Origin: an uncultured Lachnospiraceae bacterium
GTDB taxonomy: Bacteria; Bacillota; Clostridia; Lachnospirales; Lachnospiraceae
Assembly: GCA_947164865.1 (NCBI GenBank)
Contig: CAMUYA010000002.1
Location: 1-64,000 of the forward strand
Reading direction: 5' to 3'
DNA: 64,000 nt
In this document: positions 28,678-36,699 of the stretch, in pieces
Position numbering within the stretch: position 1 is the first letter of the stretch
How the letters are laid out: each line of letters begins with the position of its first letter
Notes under the pieces: generated by a model
What the model saw: only the letters and a program-made list of their open reading frames with translations
Told to the model about the DNA's origin: nothing
The model's database searches: none
Made by a program: the position numbers and the translations under genes

Positions 28678-30648
28678 GTGTTACCTGAAAAAAATGTTTT
28701 AAAAGAAGATTATGATGTTGTGATCATAGGTGCAGGACATGCAGGATGCGAAGCAGCACTTGCATGTGCAAGACTCAGCCTTGAAACAATTATTTTTACC
28801 GTTAGTGTGGACAGTATTGCACTTATGCCCTGTAACCCCAATATAGGAGGATCATCCAAAGGCCATCTTGTAAGGGAGATCGATGCACTTGGTGGAGAAA
28901 TGGGTAAAAATATAGATAAGACTTTTATCCAATCCAAGATGCTGAATGTATCTAAAGGTCCTGCAGTGCATTCATTGAGAGCCCAGGCTGATAAACAGGA
29001 TTATTCCCGTTCTATGAGAAAGATACTTGAGGGTCAGGAACATCTTACAATAAAGCAGGGAGAAGTTTGTGAAATATTATGGGAGGAGAATAATACTTCA
29101 TTCACTGCAGATTACAATAATAACATTTCTAAGGAACATCTTGAAAACGGATTATCATATTATAAGAATCCGGATAAAAAGATAATAGGTGTAAGATCTT
29201 ATACAGGAACAACATATAACTGTAAGGCTGTAATCATTTGCACCGGAACATATCTAAATGCAAGATGTCTGTGCGGTGAAGCTATCACATACACCGGACC
29301 GAACGGTCTGCAATCGGCAACACATCTTTCAGATTCGTTAAAGGAGATGGGTGTGGAGCTTCGCAGGTTTAAAACAGGTACACCTGCAAGAATGGATGGA
29401 AAAACCATAGATTATTCCAAATTGTCGGAACAAAAAGGTGACACACGTGTCATACCTTTTTCATTTTCAACCAATCCTGAATCTGTACAGAAAGAACAGG
29501 TTTCTTGCTGGCTTACTTATACCAATGAAGAAACACATAAGATAATCAGAGCTAACCTTGACAGGTCACCGATCTATGCCGGAATTATTGAAGGGACGGG
29601 TCCCAGGTATTGTCCTTCCATAGAGGACAAGGTTGTTAAGTTCGCGGACAAGGACAGACATCAGGTATTTCTTGAACCGGAAGGTTTATATACAGATGAG
29701 GTATATGTTGACGGAATGTCAAGTTCTCTTCCTGAGGATGTACAACAGGCTATGTACAGAACTGTTCCGGGATTGGAAAATTGCAGAATAGTCAGAAATG
29801 CATATGCTATAGAATATGATTGTATCAATGCTAAGCAATTATATAATTCGCTTCAGTTTAAAAATATCAATGGATTATTTGCGGCAGGTCAGTTCAACGG
29901 AAGCAGTGGATATGAGGAAGCGGCAGCTCAAGGTCTGATTGCCGGAATTAATGCTGCTATGTATGTAAAGAATAAGGAACCTCTTATCCTTGACAGATCA
30001 GAAAGTTATATCGGTGTGCTCATAGATGATCTGGTAACGAAGGACAATCGTGAACCATATCGTATGATGACTTCAAAAGCAGAATACAGATTATTACTTA
30101 GGCAGGATAATGCGGATCTTCGTCTGAGAAAATATGGGTATAAAGTAGGCCTTGTTTCTCAACCTGTTTACGATAAAGTCTGTGAAAAAGAAAAACTTAT
30201 CTCGGAAGAAGTAACCCGTCTCAAAAATACTTTTGTCGGTGCAAGTAAAGAAGTATTATCTTATCTGGATTCGGTAGGAAGTACTCCTCTTACTACAGGA
30301 GTGAGCCTTGCATCTCTACTTGGAAGACCGGAGATTAATTATGATAATCTTTCCGCAATAGACAAAGACCGACCGTTACTTCCGGATGATGTTAAGGAAC
30401 AAGTAGAAATTGAGATAAGATATGAGGGATATATTGAAAGACAGAAAAAACAGGTAGAACATTTTAAAAAGATGGAATCAAGAAAAATACCTGTTGATAT
30501 AGATTATGACAAGGTTCCTTCTTTAAGAATAGAAGCAAGACAAAGATTAAAAGAATTTAAACCTTTATCTATCGGACAGGCATCCAGATTATCCGGAGTA
30601 TCTCCGGCAGATGTTTCTGTGCTGCTTATTTATCTTGAAAAGAAATAG
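28678..30648 (+). CDS. mnmG: tRNA uridine-5-carboxymethylaminomethyl modification enzyme MnmG
   Basis: This FAD protein is the partner of MnmE. The dinucleotide motif [12 protein letters not shown] is near the N-terminus, with [23 protein letters not shown] and the conserved C-terminal region ([20 protein letters not shown], later [18 protein letters not shown]). It has 656 residues against about 625-630 normally. The start is GTG at 28678, preceded by GAGGTG (28668-28673) that is the tail of the palindromic repeat. In most Firmicutes rsmG and parAB follow; here they do not. Confidence 0.95.
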   Translation: MLPEKNVLKEDYDVVIIGAGHAGCEAALACARLSLETIIFTVSVDSIALMPCNPNIGGSSKGHLVREIDALGGEMGKNIDKTFIQSKMLNVSKGPAVHSLRAQADKQDYSRSMRKILEGQEHLTIKQGEVCEILWEENNTSFTADYNNNISKEHLENGLSYYKNPDKKIIGVRSYTGTTYNCKAVIICTGTYLNARCLCGEAITYTGPNGLQSATHLSDSLKEMGVELRRFKTGTPARMDGKTIDYSKLSEQKGDTRVIPFSFSTNPESVQKEQVSCWLTYTNEETHKIIRANLDRSPIYAGIIEGTGPRYCPSIEDKVVKFADKDRHQVFLEPEGLYTDEVYVDGMSSSLPEDVQQAMYRTVPGLENCRIVRNAYAIEYDCINAKQLYNSLQFKNINGLFAAGQFNGSSGYEEAAAQGLIAGINAAMYVKNKEPLILDRSESYIGVLIDDLVTKDNREPYRMMTSKAEYRLLLRQDNADLRLRKYGYKVGLVSQPVYDKVCEKEKLISEEVTRLKNTFVGASKEVLSYLDSVGSTPLTTGVSLASLLGRPEINYDNLSAIDKDRPLLPDDVKEQVEIEIRYEGYIERQKKQVEHFKKMESRKIPVDIDYDKVPSLRIEARQRLKEFKPLSIGQASRLSGVSPADVSVLLIYLEKK

Positions 30649-31007
30649 GTTTAGGCAGAATAATTATATGTTCTATTTATAATGCTCTTGTTTATACTAT
30701 ATAATGTTTCACGTGAAACATTATACACAAAATGTAGGATTATATAATTAGAATACTGTCCAGCCAGTTCGGAATAGTATTTAACTATAATTAAAGTTAT
30801 CTTGTCATTTAATTATAGTATTATTCATAGTAAATAACTATTTATAGTTTATTTAAGGAAATATATTATCTTGCTTTAATTAAAATATCGATATTTCAGA
30901 TTTAAACAGTAAATCGATAAATTGGATCTTATATATTTTCTCCCTTTTTATATTTGTGTTGCTCATGATAGAATAATTCAAATCGGGATTTGAGGAGGAA
31001 ACAAAAT
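30649..31007. other. AT-rich non-coding gap after mnmG
   Basis: This gap of 359 bases has no gene. It holds a perfect parS-like palindrome near its left end (listed separately) and otherwise a very AT-rich sequence with repeated TTAATTATAGT-type words. It occupies the place where rsmG and parAB would be expected. Confidence 0.6.
30705..30720. promoter_or_regulatory. parS: parS-like ParB-binding site 1
   Basis: TGTTTCACGTGAAACA is a perfect 16-bp palindrome identical to the conserved bacterial parS consensus TGTTNCACGTGAAACA. With flanking bases the palindrome extends to 20 bp (30703-30722). It lies about 9 kb from oriC, where parS sites cluster. ParB loading here would nucleate the origin-segregation complex. 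Confidence 0.9.
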
Positions 31008-31496
31008 ATGCATTTTTCATTTTGTCCGCATTGCGGGACAAAACTTATAGGAAAAGAAATCGGCGATGAAGGAATCATACCCTATTGTGAGAATTGCAGT
31101 GTACCGTTATGGGATATGTTCACAACAAGTATTATTGCCGCTGTTGTAAATGAATACAGAGAAGTGGCTTTACTGCGACAAAATTATGTTTCTGAAACAA
31201 AGTATGTGTGCGTTGCAGGAATAATGAAGCTTGGTGAGTCTGCCGAAGATACGGTGGTTCGCGAGGTTAAAGAAGAAATTGGTCAAGATGTTGAAAAATT
31301 GGAGTTTGTCAGCAGTTATCCCTATGAGAAAAGAGAAATGTTAATGCTCGGATATAAGGCAATAGTGAAGAAAAAGGAGTTCAGACTGTCCCGTGAGGTT
31401 GACTCTGCGGAGTGGATAAAGTTTGAGAAAGCATTGTCCTTATTAAGAGAAGGAAGCATTGGGTGGCAGCTTGTTAAAACTATAATCGGACAATAA
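31008..31496 (+). CDS. Nudix hydrolase with N-terminal zinc ribbon
   Basis: The protein has 162 residues, opening MHFSFCPHCGTKL. Two cysteine pairs (CPHC, CENC) form a zinc ribbon like that of NudC. They are followed by a complete Nudix box: G-x5-E-x7-R-E-V-K-E-E-I-G in GIMKLGESAEDTVVREVKEE. Nudix enzymes cleave nucleoside-diphosphate-linked compounds such as NAD(H) or ADP-sugars; the substrate here is not determinable. The ATG at 31008 has GAGGAGG upstream; a longer TTG reading would include that ribosome site. Confidence 0.88.
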   Translation: MHFSFCPHCGTKLIGKEIGDEGIIPYCENCSVPLWDMFTTSIIAAVVNEYREVALLRQNYVSETKYVCVAGIMKLGESAEDTVVREVKEEIGQDVEKLEFVSSYPYEKREMLMLGYKAIVKKKEFRLSREVDSAEWIKFEKALSLLREGSIGWQLVKTIIGQ

Positions 31497-31814
31497 ATCC
31501 CGATTTGCCGCAGCGGCGGCGGCGCAGTTCGCGTTACGCTCCTTTTATCGCTTCCACTTTTACAGGCGGCGTAATGCGGTGTCCGCGGTTATTGGCTTGC
31601 TTTATTTCGGCAATATGATTTACAGACCTGAACAGTTTTCAGCCCTGAGCCAGACAAAGCAATAGTTCTGCACAAAGTTTGTAGCGAGGGCGTTGGGTGC
31701 AGGGGCACGCCCCTGCAAATTCAAGTTTGTACATATAGAAACACTTTTGTAAAAAGGGAGTATATTTTCTGAACAGATCACAACAATTAATATTTATTTG
31801 TATGGATTATCATT
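31497..31814. other. GC-rich non-coding block with strong hairpin
   Basis: This is a 318-base gap without a gene. From about 31500 to 31620 it is much richer in G and C (GCAGCGGCGGCGGCGCAG and on) than anything nearby. At about 31699-31718 it has a hairpin, TGCAGGGGC-AC-GCCCCTGCA, with a 9-bp perfect stem. It looks like imported or relic DNA (for example the edge of a lost mobile element). I see no open frame, inverted terminal repeats or target duplication to prove that. Confidence 0.45.
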
Positions 31815-32498
31815 ATGAGAATACTTGTATTAAATGGAAGTCCAAAAAAGAAAAGCGATACATTCAGATTAACTGATGCATTTTTAAAAGGACTGAATTC
31901 TGGTAATGAACATGAGGTTCATATATATAACATAATCGAAAAGAATATAAATCCTTGCAGAGGATGTTTCGGATGTTGGGAGAGGATGGATGGTCATTGT
32001 GTCATCAACGATGATCAGAATGAGATACTCGACTTATACCGTACATCCGACCTTATTTTATGGAGCTTCCCATTATATTGTTATGGAATGCCATCACATC
32101 TTAAAGCAGTACTTGATCGCACAATTCCACTGGTGAAAATGAGAATGATACAGTTGCCTGATGGTACAGTTCAACATGAACCATTGGCTGACTTTTCAAA
32201 TATGCATACACTTGTCATATGTGGGTGTGGATTTCCGGATTGGGAAGGAAACTTCGACAGTATGAAATTGATGTGTAAAACATGCTTTGGAAATCCTGAA
32301 ATAATATGTGTACCTGAGACTCCGCTAATGAATTCTCCTGCTGCAAGTATTGTAGCAGATCCGCTTCTTGAAAAATTTGTTGAAGCAGGAAGGGAGTATG
32401 GTAAGAACATGGAATTGTCAGCGGACACTATTGCAAAATTGGAAACACCAATGATCTCGGCAGAGGAATATATCCGTAACGTCAATCAAGACATGTAA
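31815..32498 (+). CDS. Flavodoxin-like NAD(P)H-dependent oxidoreductase
   Basis: The 227-residue protein has the FMN-reductase/iron-sulfur flavoprotein fold. The FMN phosphate loop is LNGSPKKKSDTFRL, followed by a cysteine motif C-R-G-C-F-G-C-W and the FMN-ring loop SFPLYCYGMPSHLKAVLDRT. Such enzymes reduce quinones, azo or nitro compounds using NAD(P)H. The cysteines could hold a cluster or a disulfide. No clear ribosome site precedes the ATG. It is flanked on both sides by long non-coding gaps, so it is a monocistronic accessory gene. Confidence 0.85.
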   Translation: MRILVLNGSPKKKSDTFRLTDAFLKGLNSGNEHEVHIYNIIEKNINPCRGCFGCWERMDGHCVINDDQNEILDLYRTSDLILWSFPLYCYGMPSHLKAVLDRTIPLVKMRMIQLPDGTVQHEPLADFSNMHTLVICGCGFPDWEGNFDSMKLMCKTCFGNPEIICVPETPLMNSPAASIVADPLLEKFVEAGREYGKNMELSADTIAKLETPMISAEEYIRNVNQDM

Positions 32499-32840
32499 CT
32501 TTTATATATCACATAAAAATGTAAAAATGCGAAAGCATTAATGCTGTTAAGCAATATGTGTACCATGTAGGGTACAAATATTACTTATTATATGTGAAAC
32601 TAAATCTAGATTCAACATAAAAATGTTTCACGTGAAACATCAAGAATCACCTATAACGATTAAACACAAGATAAAGAATAGAATTGTTTAAGAAAACACC
32701 AAATATAGAACCGGGGAATGTGAAACATAAAAATAGGTCTAAAAACCAAACAATAGTATATAAAACGTTTCACAGGAAACAAATACAAGATGTAGTAGAT
32801 CTAAAAGCATAATATTAAAGACAGAAAGGATAGATCAAAA
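32499..32840. other. AT-rich gap with a second parS site and half-sites
   Basis: A 342-base gap with no gene. It contains a perfect parS-like palindrome (32624-32639, listed separately). It also has a degenerate version, CGTTTCACAGGAAACA at 32766-32781 (three mismatches), and isolated half-site words TGTGAAAC at 32593-32600 and 32718-32725. The cluster suggests a local ParB-loading zone. Confidence 0.6.
32624..32639. promoter_or_regulatory. parS: parS-like ParB-binding site 2
   Basis: This is a second perfect TGTTTCACGTGAAACA palindrome, 1.9 kb from the first and with the same flanking AA on the left. Two exact copies of a 16-base motif in intergenic DNA near oriC make a chance origin very unlikely. 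Confidence 0.9.
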
Positions 32841-33815
32841 ATGCAGAAAGTAAAATGGGGAATACTTGGTACAGCTAATATAGCAAGATGGGCTACAATT
32901 CCGGGAATGAAACTTTCGGAATACTGTGAAATGTATGCTATAGCCGGAAGATCATTGGAAAAAGCGGAAAGTTTCAAAAAAGAATTTGGATTTGAAAAAG
33001 CATACGGTAGCTATGAAGAATTATTAAATGATGAAAATGTACAGGCAGTATATGTACCTCTTCCAAATGATATACATATAAAATGGGTAAAAGCTGCGCT
33101 CGAAAAAAAGAAACATGTTTTGTGTGAAAAGCCTTTGGCAATGAATGCTGAAGAAGCAAGAGAGATGTATGTAACTGCAGAAGCAAATGGCGTTAACCTG
33201 ATGGAGGCATATGCATATCTGCACAGTCCATATGTGGCAAGCCTAAAAAAGGATATCGAAAGTGGAATAATAGGGGAAGTCAACTATATAGATACAGCAT
33301 TTATCACTCAGGGATACAAAGAGGATTTCCGACTCCATAAAGAATTCGGCGGAGGAGCAATGTACGACTTGGGATGCTATTGCACTACAATGATCCTATC
33401 ACTTATAGATTCCGATCCGGAACTCGTTAAGGCCACGGCAGAGTTTACTGATCTTGGAGTGGACTTTGCGACAGCGGGATTGATCAGATTCAAAAACGGA
33501 GCAAGAGCTTCTTTCAATGTTGGAATGATATTAGGAGATAATTCTAATTCGAGATTTGACAGATTATACATTCACGGAACTAAAGGTTCGATCCGATCAG
33601 AGGTGGAATACAATCAGGCAGGGAATTTAAGCTATAGAATATTTACTGCCGACGGAACGGTTGAAAGAAAGGTCGATGTTCCACAGAATTATTCTCTTGA
33701 ACTTGACCAGCTAAGCAAATGTATACTTTTTGGAGAAAAGCCATTTATCTCTCAGGAGTTTTCAATCAAAAATGCTGAGTTAATTGACAGCGTGCTAAAA
33801 GAGATAGGATATTAA
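32841..33815 (+). CDS. Gfo/Idh/MocA-family NAD(P)-dependent oxidoreductase
   Basis: The 324-residue dehydrogenase has an N-terminal Rossmann fold (KWGILGTANIARWATIPG), the conserved E-K-P motif (HVLCEKPLAM) and the C-terminal alpha/beta domain with GGGAMYDLGCYC. Members act on sugars, inositol or related polyols and their derivatives. No neighbouring sugar genes indicate the substrate. AAAGGATAG precedes the ATG. Confidence 0.9.
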   Translation: MQKVKWGILGTANIARWATIPGMKLSEYCEMYAIAGRSLEKAESFKKEFGFEKAYGSYEELLNDENVQAVYVPLPNDIHIKWVKAALEKKKHVLCEKPLAMNAEEAREMYVTAEANGVNLMEAYAYLHSPYVASLKKDIESGIIGEVNYIDTAFITQGYKEDFRLHKEFGGGAMYDLGCYCTTMILSLIDSDPELVKATAEFTDLGVDFATAGLIRFKNGARASFNVGMILGDNSNSRFDRLYIHGTKGSIRSEVEYNQAGNLSYRIFTADGTVERKVDVPQNYSLELDQLSKCILFGEKPFISQEFSIKNAELIDSVLKEIGY

Positions 33816-33878
33816 TAATGATAAAGCTGCATAGGTAATATTGCTGCAGCAGTTTGATCCAAAGGTGTATAGAATAGA

Positions 33879-34412
33879 ATGAAAAAGAAACAGGTAAAAC
33901 TATATAATATAATATTGCCATTTTGGCTGATACTCTGGTTCCCCTCATGGATATGGCTGGTAATCATACCGCTCAACTATATAGTAGACAGGTTGGTGTT
34001 TACTATAGCTTCCAAAAAACAAAAACCGGAGTTGGATCAAAAGTTTTTCAGAAAGCATACATGGAAATTATATCTTATAGGATTTGGTTCGGATTTTGCC
34101 GGTGTATCTTTACTACTTCTGCCAAACATAATAGAGTTAATATTTGACACAAAAGAGGGTGGTATGTTTGACACTGACAGCTATTATAAGTTTTCAAATG
34201 CGCTGAATTATAACTGCTTTATGCACCCGGTTGCACTTCTTATAACTATTGCGGCGATAGCGATATCGGGACTACTTATCTACATTTTTGACAGGGCTGT
34301 CATTTTCAAAACAGGAGCGTTCACAAAAGAGCAGGCTAAAAAAATAGCATTATTCCTGGCACTATTTACAGCTCCGTATCTATACCTTTTACCAATGCAA
34401 TTATTCTACTGA
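33879..34412 (+). CDS. Hypothetical membrane protein, possibly frameshifted
   Basis: The 177-residue protein has about four hydrophobic helices (about 8-35, 68-87, 118-138, 155-175) and a basic N-terminus. I do not recognise the family. The frame stops at 34410-34412 just after a hydrophobic stretch (APYLYLLPMQLFY). In the next frame the sequence continues to 34483 with another helix-like segment, ILLIAYVITPWYVRW, then ASIDQNKMPRP. One lost base near 34395-34402 would join them, giving about 200 residues. AAAGGTG precedes the ATG. Confidence 0.6.
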   Translation: MKKKQVKLYNIILPFWLILWFPSWIWLVIIPLNYIVDRLVFTIASKKQKPELDQKFFRKHTWKLYLIGFGSDFAGVSLLLLPNIIELIFDTKEGGMFDTDSYYKFSNALNYNCFMHPVALLITIAAIAISGLLIYIFDRAVIFKTGAFTKEQAKKIALFLALFTAPYLYLLPMQLFY

Positions 34413-34510
34413 TCGCGTATGTGATCACACCTTGGTATGTAAGGTGGGCCAGCATAGACCAGAATAAAATGCCGAGACCATAATCATTCAAAAAGGAGAC
34501 TAATAATATA

Positions 34511-35548
34511 ATGAAATATGAGTTGAACGAAAAAAACTATTATGAAGAACTTGAAAAAGAATTATCGATCGATTCCGTGACAGGACAGTATCATGAGATG
34601 CAGGACTATCTTGTAAAGCTGATAGAAGAGCTTGGATTTAAAACAAAGACTCTTCACAAAGGAGGAATAATCGTTGATGCGGGAGGTGAAGGAAATCCTC
34701 TTCTTGTAACCGCACATGCCGATACTATCGGAATGATGGTAAGGCATATCAATACCGACGGTACGATCAAAGTCTGCAAAGTCGGCGGGTTATATGCTTA
34801 CCATACCGAAAGAGAAAATGTTCGCATTAAGACACGTGAAGGAAAAATCTATACCGGAACAGTTCAGAGAAAAAATGCATCAGTTCACGTAACGGAAGAT
34901 GAACTGGATAAAGAAGTAGCAGATTTTGAAAAGAATTCTTTTGTAGTTCTTGATGAAGATGTAAAGTCCGCGGAGGATGTAAGAAAGCTTGGAATAGAGA
35001 TCGGTGATTATGTAGCGATGGATCCCAGATTTACAGTTTCAAACGGATACATCAAATCACACTTTATAGACGACAAAGCTCAGGTAGCATTACTCGTGGA
35101 ATTGCTAAAAGATATTAAAAAGGGAAAAGTTGGTCTTAAGAGAAAGGTGTATCTCTATATTTCATTCTATGAAGAGATCGGTCATGGCGGATCGATGATT
35201 CCGAAAGATGTAAAAGATTTCCTGGCGGTCGACATCGCATGCATCGGACCTGAGCAGACGAGCGATGAAAGAAAAGTATCCATATTTTGTAAGGATTCAA
35301 GATTTCCCTATAATATCGATATGTTGAAAGAGCTTGAAGATTGTGCAAAGGAATCAGGTGCTGATTATGTACTAGATATATTCACACCACATTACGGAAC
35401 CGACGCAGATCCCGCACTTGTTGCAGGCTTTGATGTACGTCACGGGGCAATAGGACCCGGAACCCGTGCAAGCCACGGATATGAGAGGACTCATATCGAT
35501 GCGATAAAGAGTACATATAACCTGCTTGCAGAATATGTTAGCAGATAA
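34511..35548 (+). CDS. M42-family metallopeptidase (glutamyl aminopeptidase-like)
   Basis: This is a 345-residue, co-catalytic metal-dependent aminopeptidase of the M42 family, which forms dodecameric cages that trim peptides in the cytoplasm. Metal and catalytic residues are visible in VTAHADTIGMMVR, HFIDDKAQ, SFYEEIGHGG and HYGTDADPA, and in the late SHGYERTH. AAGGAG lies upstream of the ATG. The next gene starts 36 bases later, but no functional link is evident. Confidence 0.93.
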   Translation: MKYELNEKNYYEELEKELSIDSVTGQYHEMQDYLVKLIEELGFKTKTLHKGGIIVDAGGEGNPLLVTAHADTIGMMVRHINTDGTIKVCKVGGLYAYHTERENVRIKTREGKIYTGTVQRKNASVHVTEDELDKEVADFEKNSFVVLDEDVKSAEDVRKLGIEIGDYVAMDPRFTVSNGYIKSHFIDDKAQVALLVELLKDIKKGKVGLKRKVYLYISFYEEIGHGGSMIPKDVKDFLAVDIACIGPEQTSDERKVSIFCKDSRFPYNIDMLKELEDCAKESGADYVLDIFTPHYGTDADPALVAGFDVRHGAIGPGTRASHGYERTHIDAIKSTYNLLAEYVSR

Positions 35549-35584
35549 AACAAAAATCACCACAACACTTAAGAGAAAGCACAT

Positions 35585-36637
35585 ATGAACCTGATCGTGA
35601 TCATAGGAAGCGGCGCCGTAGGAAAAATGACAGTCGGCCAGGAGCTTATGAAAATAACAGATTACCGTCTCTTTCACAACCATATGATGATAGAGCCGGT
35701 GCTTGAGATTTTCGGGAAATTTAACGGCGGACTTGTGACAAAACTTCGAGAAGATATCATTGAAGAATTCCTGAATACAGATTATGAAGGAATGATCTTC
35801 ACATATATGTGGGCATTTGATATGCAGTCCGACTGGGATTATATCAAAGGGATTGCGGAGAAGTTTGAAAAGACCGGAGGTACAGTTTATTATGTTGAAC
35901 TTGTTGCCGACAGGGAAGTGAGGATCGAGAGAAATAAATCCGAAAACCGTCTTAAGAACAAAGCATCAAAAAGAGATATCATTACTTCCGAGGACCGCAT
36001 GATCCGTGAGGAGACAAGATATCGTGTGGTCAGCAACGAGGGCGAGATCCCATTTGAGAATTATATAAAGATCGATAACACAAATATAGAGCCTGATGTT
36101 GTCGCGCAGATGATCAAAGAAAAGTTTAATCTTAAAAGCCCGGGAATAACGGAACTAATGAACCGGGTAAAGCTTGAGGAAGTGAGGGATTATGAGCTTC
36201 CGCTGCTTTATGAAATGCAGATAGAGAGTTTTATGCCTCTTTACGAGATATATCATGATGACATGTCACCGGCAAAAGAATCATTTGACCGCGTTAAGGC
36301 AAGGGCGGAGAGACCGAACAGAAAATACTACTTCATAAACAAGGATGGGGCAAGAGTCGGGGTCATCAATCTCGGACACAACGATCCCGACGAAAAAGAG
36401 ATCTCTTTTATCAGTCCTCTTTTTATTCGTCCGAAGTATCAGAATCAGGGGATCGGATATGTGGCGATCCAAAAAGCTTTTGAAATGTTTCCGGAGGTTA
36501 AGATCTGGAAGCTTGATACGATCAAGCAGGAAGCAAGAAATTGCCATCTATATGAAAAATGTGGATTTGTCCGTGTCGGAGAAGAGCATGTTGTAAATGA
36601 CAAAATGACTCTGGTTGATTATGAATACAGGGTCTGA
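35585..36637 (+). CDS. Fusion of P-loop kinase-like domain and GNAT acetyltransferase
   Basis: The 350-residue protein joins two domains. The N-terminal half (about 1-185) is a small P-loop kinase-like domain with a modified Walker A, IIGSGAVGKMTV, followed by LFHNHMMIEPV as in shikimate/gluconate-kinase-like proteins. The C-terminal half (about 195-350) is a GNAT N-acetyltransferase with the acetyl-CoA loop RPKYQNQGIGYVAIQ and the end motif ARNCHLYEKCGF. A two-domain resistance or nucleotide-modifying enzyme is possible, but the substrates are unknown. The last 395 bases are duplicated 2284 bases downstream. Confidence 0.82.
   Translation: MNLIVIIGSGAVGKMTVGQELMKITDYRLFHNHMMIEPVLEIFGKFNGGLVTKLREDIIEEFLNTDYEGMIFTYMWAFDMQSDWDYIKGIAEKFEKTGGTVYYVELVADREVRIERNKSENRLKNKASKRDIITSEDRMIREETRYRVVSNEGEIPFENYIKIDNTNIEPDVVAQMIKEKFNLKSPGITELMNRVKLEEVRDYELPLLYEMQIESFMPLYEIYHDDMSPAKESFDRVKARAERPNRKYYFINKDGARVGVINLGHNDPDEKEISFISPLFIRPKYQNQGIGYVAIQKAFEMFPEVKIWKLDTIKQEARNCHLYEKCGFVRVGEEHVVNDKMTLVDYEYRV
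36240..36634 (+). repeat. Direct repeat, copy 1 (GNAT 3' half)
   Basis: These 395 bases (from TTTACGAGATATATCATG to the last codons of the GNAT domain) recur at 38524-38918 with an offset of exactly 2284 bases and only a handful of differences (for example at 36255). Copy 1 lies inside the intact kinase-GNAT gene, so it is the source. Confidence 0.92.
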
Positions 36638-36699
36638 ATATCCTGTTTGATATGCCTAAATTAGTGTATTATTAAATCACGAAGAAAGAAAAAACAAAG

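Noticed and set aside
32766..32781. CGTTTCACAGGAAACA as a third parS site
   Set aside because: Three mismatches to the consensus, two of them in the central CG core, make functional ParB loading doubtful. It is noted only as a degenerate site.
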